This document shows positions 45,050 to 53,244 of a stretch of DNA of 63,719 nucleotides, piece after piece (positions within the stretch are counted from its first letter, which is position 1; the number at the start of each line of letters is the position of its first letter). The stretch spans positions 1-63,719 of the forward strand of contig NZ_VANV01000029.1 in NCBI RefSeq assembly GCF_022496765.1. The letters run 5' to 3'. Made by a program: the position numbers and the translations under genes. The stretch is from Acidaminobacter sp. JC074. GTDB taxonomy: Bacteria > Bacillota > Clostridia > Peptostreptococcales > Acidaminobacteraceae. The notes below the pieces were generated by a model. That model worked only from the letters and a program-made list of their open reading frames with translations. It was not told the origin of the DNA and did no database searches.

Positions 45050-46360
45050 TTACCCCTTTCGAATCATGCCTGTCACTTCACCAAAATCAATGGTCGTTCC
45101 GTCCTCTATGGTAAAGCTTTTACCAAACTCAATATTTAACGATTTGCCTAACTTGGTCTTCACTTTCCATGGTACCCTTGAAAGATTCTTTAAACCAGTT
45201 CTTTCAGGAATAACCGGATGTGGGACAACTTCAGCCAATATTTTTTTGAATCTATACTTCTCCTGTGCCATCAAATGATGACCATAGAGTTTTGTATTTA
45301 AGTTTAAAATAATTACTTCATTATTTATCTTCAATCTAGATGATGGGTATAAAACTCGGTTGCAATGCCAACACCTGTTATGAAGGTTTTTTTGGAGCTT
45401 TTGAATATCATAAAAATTCTCCATACCACATTCACACACCGTAATGGAATTTTTAAGCTCTATTAAAACGTCTCTCCACACCTTTTCTGATATTCTTTGA
45501 CTCGGCATTCTTGAACCCTTTGTAAAGGTTTGTATAAACATTTGTCTGATACGTTCTGTATAAATGGGCCAAAATGCAATGGCATTGTCATGATAGCCTG
45601 GTACCGGTCGATTGGATGAGTTGATAGGATCATAAATAAATACCGGTCTTTCACCATAAAGTTTTGTCATGGCTGGCAAATCAAAACACTTGATAGACTT
45701 TTCTAGCTTCCCTTCTAAGGGATGATGCATCATGAGCATGTAAAATATAAGTATGCTTAAGGAAAACAAGTCAGAACTCATATTGGGCTTAGATTTTCCA
45801 AGTACAACCTCTGGTGCCATAAATCTCGGTGTGCCTAAGACACCTGCATGTGTGACGCTTGTTGAAGTGACATTGTCATTGTCGCATATCAAGATGTCAC
45901 CTGTTCTTGCATGGAAAAAGAAATTGCCAAATGAAATATCTCTATAACATAAACCCTTTTGATGGAGCTTATAAAAACTGTCTGCAAGTTGGATACAAGC
46001 TGTTATAACAGAATCAAAGGTCGGTTCTACCCTTCTTTTCATCAAATCTACAATGTTGGAAAATTGAAAAGGTCTAAGGGGCATAAGATAACCAAAGGAC
46101 TTTTTCTTATGAACAGTCAAAACTTCCACAGGCCATAAAAATCTTTCATCCGGTTTCCCCAGTTTAACCAACTCATTGATCATCATTTTTTGGTGGTCGG
46201 TACCCGTTTGAACGAAATACCACTTTAAAGCCAGTCTTCTGCCCTCGTAGTTGACCTCATAAACTTCACCTTGACCACCTGAACCTAGAAATTTGACAAT
46301 ATTTAAGGACTTACCTGATGATGTTATAACGCGCTGATTGTCTTTAAAACTTCTATGCAC
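45050..46360 (-). CDS. Ser/Thr protein kinase with cysteine-rich C-terminal module
   Basis: A 436-residue cytoplasmic kinase with GTG start (AAGGAG 6 bases upstream). Glycine loop FLGSGGQGEVYEV, ALK lysine, catalytic YRDISFGN with the Asp, DND in the DFG position, and the APE motif of MAPEVVLG are all present, so it should be active. The C-terminal part (about residue 325 onwards) has a Cys-rich pair (CECGMENF and CWHCNRVL) resembling a zinc ribbon, then a possible FHA-like or OB-like beta region. With the VWA and PP2C genes it makes the TerY-P-type triad. Its substrate is unknown. Confidence 0.9.
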   Translation of the reverse strand: MHRSFKDNQRVITSSGKSLNIVKFLGSGGQGEVYEVNYEGRRLALKWYFVQTGTDHQKMMINELVKLGKPDERFLWPVEVLTVHKKKSFGYLMPLRPFQFSNIVDLMKRRVEPTFDSVITACIQLADSFYKLHQKGLCYRDISFGNFFFHARTGDILICDNDNVTSTSVTHAGVLGTPRFMAPEVVLGKSKPNMSSDLFSLSILIFYMLMMHHPLEGKLEKSIKCFDLPAMTKLYGERPVFIYDPINSSNRPVPGYHDNAIAFWPIYTERIRQMFIQTFTKGSRMPSQRISEKVWRDVLIELKNSITVCECGMENFYDIQKLQKNLHNRCWHCNRVLYPSSRLKINNEVIILNLNTKLYGHHLMAQEKYRFKKILAEVVPHPVIPERTGLKNLSRVPWKVKTKLGKSLNIEFGKSFTIEDGTTIDFGEVTGMIRKG

Positions 46361-46372
46361 ATTCTACTCCTT

Positions 46373-47428
46373 CTAATAACTCGACATAATTTTTGCAATA
46401 ATCTCATCAACAAAGACTTGATCATGGTAAGTGCCATTACCTTCAATGGCTTCTACCAGTTGATTGAGTAGTCTCGAAAGCTGCGTATTGGAATATCTAT
46501 CGATTATTGCCTTAAAATCTTTTATAACATTGGGATTGTATCTTAATCTTGAAGATAAGACTTCTGTATTATCTGGATTGTTGATCAAGGTAATGAAATA
46601 CTCTTGATAGATACCTCTCAACATATCATAATAAACAGAATTGGGATATTTTTTTAGAAAGCCTTCAATTTGATTGATCTGATAAGCGATGCCATCATTA
46701 TCAATTAAAATGATCTCTCCTGCCTGTACGATGTTTCTACTGTTAGATACAAGTATATTGGTTGCTTCATAAGTTTCTTCACTGTAATAATCATCATACC
46801 TTACCAGCACGGAAGCATAGTCAGGAAAAATGTAATAATGGTCTTCAAATTTTCTGATCTGATAACCGCCATTGACGATATCACCCAGGGTACTGATAAA
46901 GTCTTCAACATTGGGATACAAGGCCAAAAGCTCTGGTGTTAATTCAATGTTGTCCAAATAAGTGGTCGTTAAACGGTTGTTATAGCCCCTAGTAATGTAT
47001 TCAAACTCAGGCTGGTCTACAATTGGCCTTATAAGCAAATAATCCGACTCAACCTTTTCCACGATTTTATAAATCATAATATCAATATCCAGTGATGATA
47101 AATGTTTTATATGCAAATCAAAAAAATTTATAAGTTCATAGGAGTTATGATCTTTGCCGTACTCATTAAAGGCATTAAGAATATTTTCTACTACCTGGTC
47201 TGTTATCACAACGGTTTCTTGATTATCCTCATCAAGAAAAATACTGTCTAATCGGATGTAGTCATCAGACGAAACAATAGGATGAACTTTTTCTATATAC
47301 TTTTCTGTATCAAATTGATTGATCTCTGTCTTTTCTGCAAACTTTTCTGATGGTATGACTTCTGATAAAGACTGTGATGAACAGCCGGCAAGTACAATAC
47401 ACATCAGTAATACAAACACTTTCTTCAT
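46373..47428 (-). CDS. Lipoprotein of unknown function
   Basis: A 351-residue lipoprotein: an N-terminal hydrophobic stretch and lipobox LAGC (cleavage before Cys16) put it on the outer face of the membrane. The mature part is mostly helical and acidic with no recognised domain. It lies 12 bases before the kinase gene, heading the operon lipoprotein-kinase-VWA-PP2C-PHP. It might provide an external input to the kinase, but that is inferred only from position. ATG with AGAGG. A leader with a terminator-like hairpin precedes it. Confidence 0.75.
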   Translation of the reverse strand: MKKVFVLLMCIVLAGCSSQSLSEVIPSEKFAEKTEINQFDTEKYIEKVHPIVSSDDYIRLDSIFLDEDNQETVVITDQVVENILNAFNEYGKDHNSYELINFFDLHIKHLSSLDIDIMIYKIVEKVESDYLLIRPIVDQPEFEYITRGYNNRLTTTYLDNIELTPELLALYPNVEDFISTLGDIVNGGYQIRKFEDHYYIFPDYASVLVRYDDYYSEETYEATNILVSNSRNIVQAGEIILIDNDGIAYQINQIEGFLKKYPNSVYYDMLRGIYQEYFITLINNPDNTEVLSSRLRYNPNVIKDFKAIIDRYSNTQLSRLLNQLVEAIEGNGTYHDQVFVDEIIAKIMSSY

Positions 47429-47475
47429 ATTTTAACCTCTTTACTATCTTACCATTTTTATGCTAATGTGTCTTG

Positions 47476-47521
47476 CAAAATTTAAAATCTCTCAAAGCTT
47501 CAAAACTTTCTACTAGAGATT
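47476..47521 (-). promoter_or_regulatory. Terminator-like hairpin in the lipoprotein leader
   Basis: Stem AATCTCT/AGAGATT (47486-47521) with an inner AAAG/CTTT pairing, then TTTTAAATTTTGC on the minus strand, ending 48 bases before the lipoprotein start. It could be a second hpt terminator or an attenuator. Confidence 0.4.
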
Positions 47522-47575
47522 TAAAGTCATGCCGTCAAACTTTGCCTTACTTGTCGACCATCTGTTTCAAGCCAA

Positions 47576-47604
47576 TAAAAAAAGACCATACATATGTACA
47601 GTCT
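47576..47604 (-). terminator. Intrinsic terminator of hpt
   Basis: Near-perfect stem AGACTGTACA with its complement (47583-47604, two wobbles), followed on the minus strand by TTTTTTT. Confidence 0.75.
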
Positions 47605-47611
47605 CTTCAGC

Positions 47612-48148
47612 TTATTCATATACAGAACGTTTCAAAATACCTACATAAGGTAGGTTTCTATATCTTTCAGCGTAATCAATACCATAACCTACAATAAACT
47701 CATCTGGTACTTGGAAGCCGATATAGTCCACCTTCATATCTACTTTACGTCTTTCAACTTTATTTAACAGTGTACAGATTCTAATAGACTCTGGATGTCT
47801 TGTTTCAAAGTTGTTAACCAAATATTCAAGTGTCAAACCAGAATCAATGATATCTTCAACTATAAGTACATGTTCAGAATCGATGTTTTCATCTAAGTCT
47901 TTTAATAAACGAATAACGCCTGTCGACTCCGTTGATGCACCATAAGAAGATACAACAATAAAATCTAAGACAATATCTAAATCCATATTTCTAATAAGGT
48001 CAGCAACAAAAACATTTGCACCTTTCATAACGCCTACTACTATTAATTTCTTACCTTTATAATCTTCAGAAATTTGCTTTCCTAATTCCGCTATTCTATC
48101 AGCTAAGACTTGCTCTGAATAGACGATACTTTCTATATCCTTATGCAT
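47612..48148 (-). CDS. hpt: Hypoxanthine phosphoribosyltransferase
   Basis: A 178-residue purine salvage enzyme that joins hypoxanthine or guanine to PRPP. The PRPP-binding loop VLIVEDIIDSGLT is near residue 100, and length and overall pattern are typical of Bacillota Hpt. ATG with AAGGAG upstream. It is divergent from an XRE regulator, with a 20-base palindrome over the likely promoter (48216-48235). In many relatives hpt lies next to tilS and ftsH; here it is alone. Assignment is secure. Confidence 0.95.
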   Translation of the reverse strand: MHKDIESIVYSEQVLADRIAELGKQISEDYKGKKLIVVGVMKGANVFVADLIRNMDLDIVLDFIVVSSYGASTESTGVIRLLKDLDENIDSEHVLIVEDIIDSGLTLEYLVNNFETRHPESIRICTLLNKVERRKVDMKVDYIGFQVPDEFIVGYGIDYAERYRNLPYVGILKRSVYE

Positions 48149-48215
48149 TATACATCTCCTTTTCTACACATAGATTTTACTATACTTCCTAGCAAAATAC
48201 ACGACTATTATAGAA

Positions 48216-48235
48216 TCTTGTAAATATTTACGAGA
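48216..48235. promoter_or_regulatory. Candidate operator between hpt and the XRE gene
   Basis: Imperfect 20-base palindrome with the perfect core GTAAATATTTAC, overlapping the -35/spacer region upstream of an hpt -10 (TATAAT, minus strand, 48207-48212). Confidence 0.45.
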
Positions 48236-48351
48236 CTGCAAAACACGAATTGTAAAATTTTTTCGAAAAAAAATAAAAAAATTAATCTTTTTGTGAATAA
48301 GTTGTCAACTTTGGGATATATATAACAAGGAAATAATAAGGGGGTAGTAAT

Positions 48352-48867
48352 ATGCAGACATTTGGTGAAAGATTAAGAAAGATTAGAAGAGAACAATTTA
48401 TAAGACAAAAGCAACTGGCAGATCATTTAAATATTGCCGTATCTACATTATCGCAATATGAAAATGACAAGAGACATCCTAACTTCGAGATATTATCTCA
48501 AATATCTCAGTACTTCGGTGTGACCACTGACTACTTATTAGGACTTGATGAAAGTGAAAATCATGATATGTCAAAGAGCATCGATGTCATTGATGAGCAG
48601 CTTGCAGACAGATCTTATCAGGAATTACTTCATAAGATTACAAACAACCTTGTAACAATGAGTAAACACAACGATACAAAATCTCTTAGAATCTTCCATA
48701 CGCTTTATGATTCTATTAACTCAATCAGCGCTGAGTACCAGCCGGCTGATCATGAGTCTATTGAGGATATGTTAACCAATCACTTGGCTCATAAGGAAGA
48801 CATCGATCAAACATTGAATCAATTGTTTAGACACCATATCAAAATTTCGTCAGAACAAACTTTCTAA
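48352..48867 (+). CDS. XRE-family transcriptional regulator
   Basis: A 171-residue regulator. The N-terminal HTH (about 1-65) has FGERLRKIRREQFIRQKQLA and the recognition helix VSTLSQYEND. The C-terminal part is helical with many His and acidic residues (HESIEDMLTNHLAHKED), perhaps an oligomerisation domain like that of SinR. ATG with AAGGGGG. It is divergent from hpt, and the palindrome at 48216-48235 is a possible binding site. Its ligand or partner is unknown. It shares a bidirectional terminator with nagB. Confidence 0.88.
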   Translation: MQTFGERLRKIRREQFIRQKQLADHLNIAVSTLSQYENDKRHPNFEILSQISQYFGVTTDYLLGLDESENHDMSKSIDVIDEQLADRSYQELLHKITNNLVTMSKHNDTKSLRIFHTLYDSINSISAEYQPADHESIEDMLTNHLAHKEDIDQTLNQLFRHHIKISSEQTF

Positions 48868-48898
48868 AAAAAGTGGCATCCCGTAAGGGATGCCACTT
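48866..48898. terminator. Bidirectional terminator between XRE gene and nagB
   Basis: Perfect 12-pair stem AAGTGGCATCCC with its complement (48871-48898), loop GTAA, with A-runs on the plus-strand side giving a T-tract for nagB on the minus strand. Confidence 0.88.
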
Positions 48899-49622
48899 AT
48901 AGTTTTGAAGCAGCTGCTTCATCAATTAAGACAATGACATTTTCGTGTAAATGCAGTACAGATGCCGGTAGGTTCGGTCTGATATCATCCTTTACCAGTT
49001 TGGATATAATATCTGCTTTACCTTGTCCTGATGCCATAAGAATGATCTTTTTAGATCTCATGATTGTTTTAATCCCCATTGAAATGGCTTTTTTAGGTAC
49101 ATCCTCTACAGAATCAAAGAATCTCTTATTGGCTTCAATGGTCTCCTCATCAAGACTTACAATATGAGTCTTGGCCTCGAACTCCACATTAGGCTCGTTA
49201 AAGCCAATATGGCCATTATGACCGATACCTAAAATCTGGAGGTCTATACCACCTGCCTTTACGATATCACTCTCATAATTTAAACATTCCTGCTCAAAGT
49301 CATCAGAAATACCATTTGGAATATGGATATGATCTTCATTCACATTGACATGATTAAAAAGATTTTCTCTCATAAAATGATAATAACTTTGTTCATTAGA
49401 CTTTTCTAAACCCAAATACTCATCCAAGTTAAAGGTCACAACATCTTCAAAGTTGATTTCACCCTTCTTGAAAAGATCAATTAAGACCTTGTAAGTGCCT
49501 ACAGGCGTTGACCCTGTCGCCAGTCCCAAGACAGAATCTGGTGACCACATAAGCTGAGACTGTATCAGTCCTGCAGCTGTTTTACTTAATGCTTCATAAT
49601 CCTTCACAACAATTACGTTCAT
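48897..49622 (-). CDS. nagB: Glucosamine-6-phosphate deaminase
   Basis: Converts glucosamine 6-phosphate to fructose 6-phosphate and ammonia, the last step of amino-sugar catabolism. The 241-residue length is typical of the short Bacillota type. Motifs include GLATGSTPVGTY, the catalytic Asp in NLDEYLGL, and the GHNGHIGFNEP loop. ATG with AAGGGG, 2 bases after the nagA stop, so it is coupled in the operon nagC-like-nagA-nagB. The allosteric GlcNAc-6-P residues of the enteric enzyme cannot be judged here. Confidence 0.96.
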   Translation of the reverse strand: MNVIVVKDYEALSKTAAGLIQSQLMWSPDSVLGLATGSTPVGTYKVLIDLFKKGEINFEDVVTFNLDEYLGLEKSNEQSYYHFMRENLFNHVNVNEDHIHIPNGISDDFEQECLNYESDIVKAGGIDLQILGIGHNGHIGFNEPNVEFEAKTHIVSLDEETIEANKRFFDSVEDVPKKAISMGIKTIMRSKKIILMASGQGKADIISKLVKDDIRPNLPASVLHLHENVIVLIDEAAASKL

Positions 49623-49624
49623 TT

Positions 49625-50755
49625 TTATCCCCTTCTAAGCTTTACTAACCCATCTACAATTGTCATTTCTATATCTATATTGTCGTTGAATATTGAAAAA
49701 TCAGCGACATATCCCTCTTCTATAAGACCAATACCTTCAAGTCCTAACATTTTAGCAGGTGTTTTGCTTGCCATCTTAACCACTTCATGAAGTTGATAAT
49801 TGGTATTTTTATAGACATTTCTTATGGCTTCATTCATTCTTAAAATACTGCCAGCAAGTACACCATTTTCTAATCTTGCAGAGGTCTCATCTACGACTAC
49901 CTTTTGTCCACCCAGTTCATAGTGGCCAGGCGTCATCTGGCATGCACACATGGCATCTGTAACAAGAATCATCTTATCCTTTCCAACAGCATCACCGATG
50001 ATGTCAAATAAGGCTGGATGAACATGAATCTTGTCTGCAATCACTTCAAAATACGGCTTGTTCTTAAACACAGCTCCTACAATGCCTGGATTTCTGTGGT
50101 GCAAACCTGTCATGGCATTAAACATGTGTGTTGTAGAATCCACCCCATTTTCATAACCTTTAATGGCTTCTTCATAAGAAGCTGCAGAATGACCGACTGA
50201 AAATCTGACATCTGAGACCTTCTTTGCCTTTTCAATAAAGTCAAGCGTGCCTTCTACTTCTGGGGCAACGGTCATCAACTTGATGATGTCCAAATGGTCT
50301 TCAACCAATGACATTTCAGGTGCAATGATATATTTTTCAGCCTGAGCACCCTTAAATGATTTGTTGATAAAAGGGCCCTCCACATGAATACCTAAAATCT
50401 TACCACCTGATTCATTTCCCATATAATCTTTTACAGTCTCAAAGCTTTTTTTGATGTCTTCTTTAGACATGGTCATGGTCGTCGCAAGAAACCTTGTAAC
50501 ACCATTGTTTAAGACAGCGTTTGAAATCACTTCAAGAGATGTTTCTTTACCATCCATAACATCTGCACCCAAGGAACCGTGGATATGGATGTCTAAAAAG
50601 CCTGGTGCCACATAAGCCCCTTTAACGTCAATGACTTCACAGTCAGATACATCTAAATCCTTACCAATAGCCTGAATGTTTTTATCATAGATAATGGTGA
50701 CTTCTTCAATACCTTTATCTAAAATAACCTTTCCATTTATGATTGCTTTTTTCAT
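49625..50755 (-). CDS. nagA: N-acetylglucosamine-6-phosphate deacetylase
   Basis: Removes acetate from GlcNAc-6-phosphate, feeding NagB. It has 376 residues and an amidohydrolase fold: HIHGSLGADVMDG at the first metal site, HVEGPF and GHSAASYE, and the catalytic Asp in LVTDAM. ATG with AGAGG, 8 bases after the regulator gene. GlcNAc-6-P can come from the cell's own wall recycling or from outside sugars; no transporter (PTS nagE) is in the window. Assignment is secure. Confidence 0.96.
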   Translation of the reverse strand: MKKAIINGKVILDKGIEEVTIIYDKNIQAIGKDLDVSDCEVIDVKGAYVAPGFLDIHIHGSLGADVMDGKETSLEVISNAVLNNGVTRFLATTMTMSKEDIKKSFETVKDYMGNESGGKILGIHVEGPFINKSFKGAQAEKYIIAPEMSLVEDHLDIIKLMTVAPEVEGTLDFIEKAKKVSDVRFSVGHSAASYEEAIKGYENGVDSTTHMFNAMTGLHHRNPGIVGAVFKNKPYFEVIADKIHVHPALFDIIGDAVGKDKMILVTDAMCACQMTPGHYELGGQKVVVDETSARLENGVLAGSILRMNEAIRNVYKNTNYQLHEVVKMASKTPAKMLGLEGIGLIEEGYVADFSIFNDNIDIEMTIVDGLVKLRRG

Positions 50756-50763
50756 GATTACCT

Positions 50764-51915
50764 CTATTCTATTAGTTGATCTAAAATAAACGATTTACCA
50801 ATCACCAATAAACCATATATACCTGCTTCCTGGCCTAGATTAGACCTAGAGACCTTGACATCAAAAGGTACGATTTTCTTAACTCTTTCCTCAATGGTAT
50901 CAATAAACAAATCACCGACCTCAGATAAAACACCACCTACAATGATGGCTTCTAAGTCTAGTATCAAGGCAATGTTTGCAACCGCATTACCCAGCATGCC
51001 TGCTGATGATTTCATGAGTTCAATTAGATAATCGTCTCCCGCCTTGATGGCCGTTTTAATTTCTTTTAAAGTTAAGTCCTTGTCATGGGTCAGTTTACTT
51101 TTCTGGCCAGCCGCTAAATCTGATTTGATTTTATCCACAATGGCAGAAGAACCAATCTGGTCCTCAAGGGTCTTTTCACCATCCAATCGTGTGATACCAA
51201 GCTCACCAGCAAAGTTTCTTTTACCTTCTAAAAGCTCTCCCTTTAAGATGATACCACCACCGATACCATGACCTGCAGATACATAAAGCAGGTCATCAAA
51301 ATCTTGGCCTAGCCCATAATGCTTAACACCTAATGCCGCCATTGAGATATCATTTTTCATCAAGACAGGCACATGATAGATTTCATTTAAAACCTTCTTT
51401 AAATTTAAGTCTGTCCATAGATTATCTTGTGGATTGGCAAATATCTTGTCTGTTACATCATCAATAACACCAGGCACCGCTATAGAAATGGCCCCTAAAG
51501 ACGACATATCATAGTTATGACTGATGATCAACTCATTGATGGCTGTTGTTAACCTTTGGATCAAGAAAGGTTTGCTTTCTGTCACCAACATAACTAGACT
51601 CGTAGAAAACATAAGCTTGCCTGATAAGTTGGACAAGGCAATTAGGGGTTGGTTTCTATTTAAGTCAATGGCCACAATAATTTTATGGTTGTAGTTGAAA
51701 TTCAGAAGTGTCGGTTTTCTTCCACCAGAAGACAAACCTTCACCGGTTTCTACCAAGAGTTCTTTTTCTAATAGTTTTTCAGCATTTAGTGAAACGGTGG
51801 GCTTTGAAATAGACAAGTCCTTTGCCAGTTGTGCCCTAGAAGTTTCACCATTTTCTATAAGGTACTGAATCATCAATTCTTGATTACTTATACGTACACT
51901 TGATTGAGTTGCCAT
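50764..51915 (-). CDS. ROK-family repressor, NagC-like
   Basis: A 383-residue ROK regulator. The N-terminal winged helix (about 5-65) contains TSRAQLAKDLSISKPTVSLN; the ROK kinase-fold domain has VAIDLNRN, the sugar site GHGIGGGIILKGELLEGKRNFAGELG in halves, and the ATP-like GGVLSE region. The usual zinc-binding C-x-C-G-x-x-G-C motif is missing, which is unusual for this family. It leads the nagA-nagB operon and probably represses it, releasing DNA on binding GlcNAc-6-P. ATG with TAAGGAG. A palindromic operator lies directly before it. Confidence 0.92.
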   Translation of the reverse strand: MATQSSVRISNQELMIQYLIENGETSRAQLAKDLSISKPTVSLNAEKLLEKELLVETGEGLSSGGRKPTLLNFNYNHKIIVAIDLNRNQPLIALSNLSGKLMFSTSLVMLVTESKPFLIQRLTTAINELIISHNYDMSSLGAISIAVPGVIDDVTDKIFANPQDNLWTDLNLKKVLNEIYHVPVLMKNDISMAALGVKHYGLGQDFDDLLYVSAGHGIGGGIILKGELLEGKRNFAGELGITRLDGEKTLEDQIGSSAIVDKIKSDLAAGQKSKLTHDKDLTLKEIKTAIKAGDDYLIELMKSSAGMLGNAVANIALILDLEAIIVGGVLSEVGDLFIDTIEERVKKIVPFDVKVSRSNLGQEAGIYGLLVIGKSFILDQLIE

Positions 51916-51925
51916 AATTTCTCCT

Positions 51926-51950
51926 TAGTTAATAAACTTTACTAACTAAG
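51926..51950. promoter_or_regulatory. Operator for the ROK repressor
   Basis: A 25-base dyad running TTAGTTAATAAA..TTTACTAACTAA with 11 of 12 arm positions symmetric. It lies between the promoter and ribosome site of the repressor-nagAB operon, as expected for ROK/XylR-type repression. Confidence 0.75.
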
Positions 51951-51977
51951 TTTAACACAGTTTATTTGTAAAGTCAA
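51950..51977 (-). promoter_or_regulatory. Promoter of the ROK-nagAB operon
   Basis: Minus-strand -35 TTGACT (51972-51977), 16-base spacer, -10 TAAACT (51950-51955). The operator abuts the -10 downstream. Confidence 0.5.
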
Positions 51978-52001
51978 AAGAAGCCTCATTAAAGAGACTT
52001 C
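51976..52001 (-). terminator. Intrinsic terminator of proA
   Basis: Eight-pair stem GAAGTCTC/GAGGCTTC (51980-52001), followed by TTTT on the minus strand. It overlaps the proA stop. Confidence 0.65.
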
Positions 52002-53244
52002 ACCTGATTTGTCCATGACCACGGACAATAAATTTTTTAGTTGTTAAGGCTTCAATGCCCATTGGACCTCTGGCATGTAACTTCTGGGTACTGATACCAA
52101 CTTCACCACCAAAACCATAGACATCACCATCTGTAAATCTTGTAGAGACATTGACATAAACAGCTGCAGCATCGACCCTGTTTAAGAAGATTTCAGATGA
52201 ATCATACTTGTCGGTTACGATGGCTTCTGAGTGGCCACTCCCGTAATGGTTGATATGTCTAATGGCTTCATCTAAAGACATGACCTGCTTGATGGATAAG
52301 ATAGCATCGAGATACTCTGTTTCCCAGTCAAGCTCATCTGCCTCTATGGCATGGTCCATATACTTGATGCTTGCTGGACATGCTCTAACTTGAAAGTTTT
52401 TCTCATGCATCAAAACATCTAACTTGGGTAAAAGCTCTTCTGTTACAGCTTCATGCACTAAGAGTGTTTCCATGGCATTGCAGACACCTGTTCTTTGTGT
52501 TTTGGCGTTCATAATAATGTCTAAGGCCATTCTTAGATCACAGGATGCATCAATGTAGGTATGACACAGTCCCTCACCAGTTTCAATAACCGGTACAGAA
52601 GCCCCAGCGATGATGGCCTTTTTCAGTCCTCGACCGCCTCTAGGTATTAAAACGTCTAGATAATCATTCATGGTAATCAAATCACTGACATACTTTCTAT
52701 CTGTCTTTTCAACCAATTGAACCATATCTTTATTCATACCGACTTGACTGATGGCTTCTCTAATGATATCTGCCAAGACCTTATTGGTATGAATGGCTTC
52801 AGAACCCCCTCTTAAAATCACGCAGTTACCTGATTTTATAGCAAGGGCAGATACATCAACAGTTACATTAGGTCTAGATTCATAAATCATCCCGATGACG
52901 CCAATCGGTACAGATATTTCAGTAATTTGCATGCCGTTCTCATGTTGCCATGATTTTAAAGATTTACCTAATGGATCGTCAAAGCCAGCGATTTTTATAA
53001 CCCCTGCCTTCATCCCCTCTATACGATCATCCGTTAAAGTCAAACGATCCAGTAAGGCAGATGACAAACCTTTTTCTTCACCTGCATCTAAATCCAGTTG
53101 GTTAGACTGGATGATCAGATCTTTGTTTTTATCTAACAAGTCAACTATCTTATAGAGTATATTGTTTCTCTTTTGAAGACTGGCTAAGGCCAGGTCTTCT
53201 GAAGCCAACTTGGCCTTCTTACCAATTGTATTTATATAAGTCAT
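52000..53244 (-). CDS. proA: Gamma-glutamyl phosphate reductase
   Basis: Reduces gamma-glutamyl phosphate to glutamate semialdehyde, the second step of proline synthesis. It has 414 residues, an aldehyde-dehydrogenase-like fold and the catalytic Cys in TGVCNAMETLLVH. The start ATG abuts the proB stop (TAGATG), with AGGAG in the end of proB, so the two are translationally coupled. proC is not in the window. Assignment is secure. Confidence 0.96.
   Translation of the reverse strand: MTYINTIGKKAKLASEDLALASLQKRNNILYKIVDLLDKNKDLIIQSNQLDLDAGEEKGLSSALLDRLTLTDDRIEGMKAGVIKIAGFDDPLGKSLKSWQHENGMQITEISVPIGVIGMIYESRPNVTVDVSALAIKSGNCVILRGGSEAIHTNKVLADIIREAISQVGMNKDMVQLVEKTDRKYVSDLITMNDYLDVLIPRGGRGLKKAIIAGASVPVIETGEGLCHTYIDASCDLRMALDIIMNAKTQRTGVCNAMETLLVHEAVTEELLPKLDVLMHEKNFQVRACPASIKYMDHAIEADELDWETEYLDAILSIKQVMSLDEAIRHINHYGSGHSEAIVTDKYDSSEIFLNRVDAAAVYVNVSTRFTDGDVYGFGGEVGISTQKLHARGPMGIEALTTKKFIVRGHGQIR

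Noticed and set aside
47429..47611. c-di-GMP (GEMM-type) riboswitch
   Set aside because: GGCAAA is present on the minus strand, but the GACGCAAAGC segment and the GNRA loop required for the aptamer are missing.
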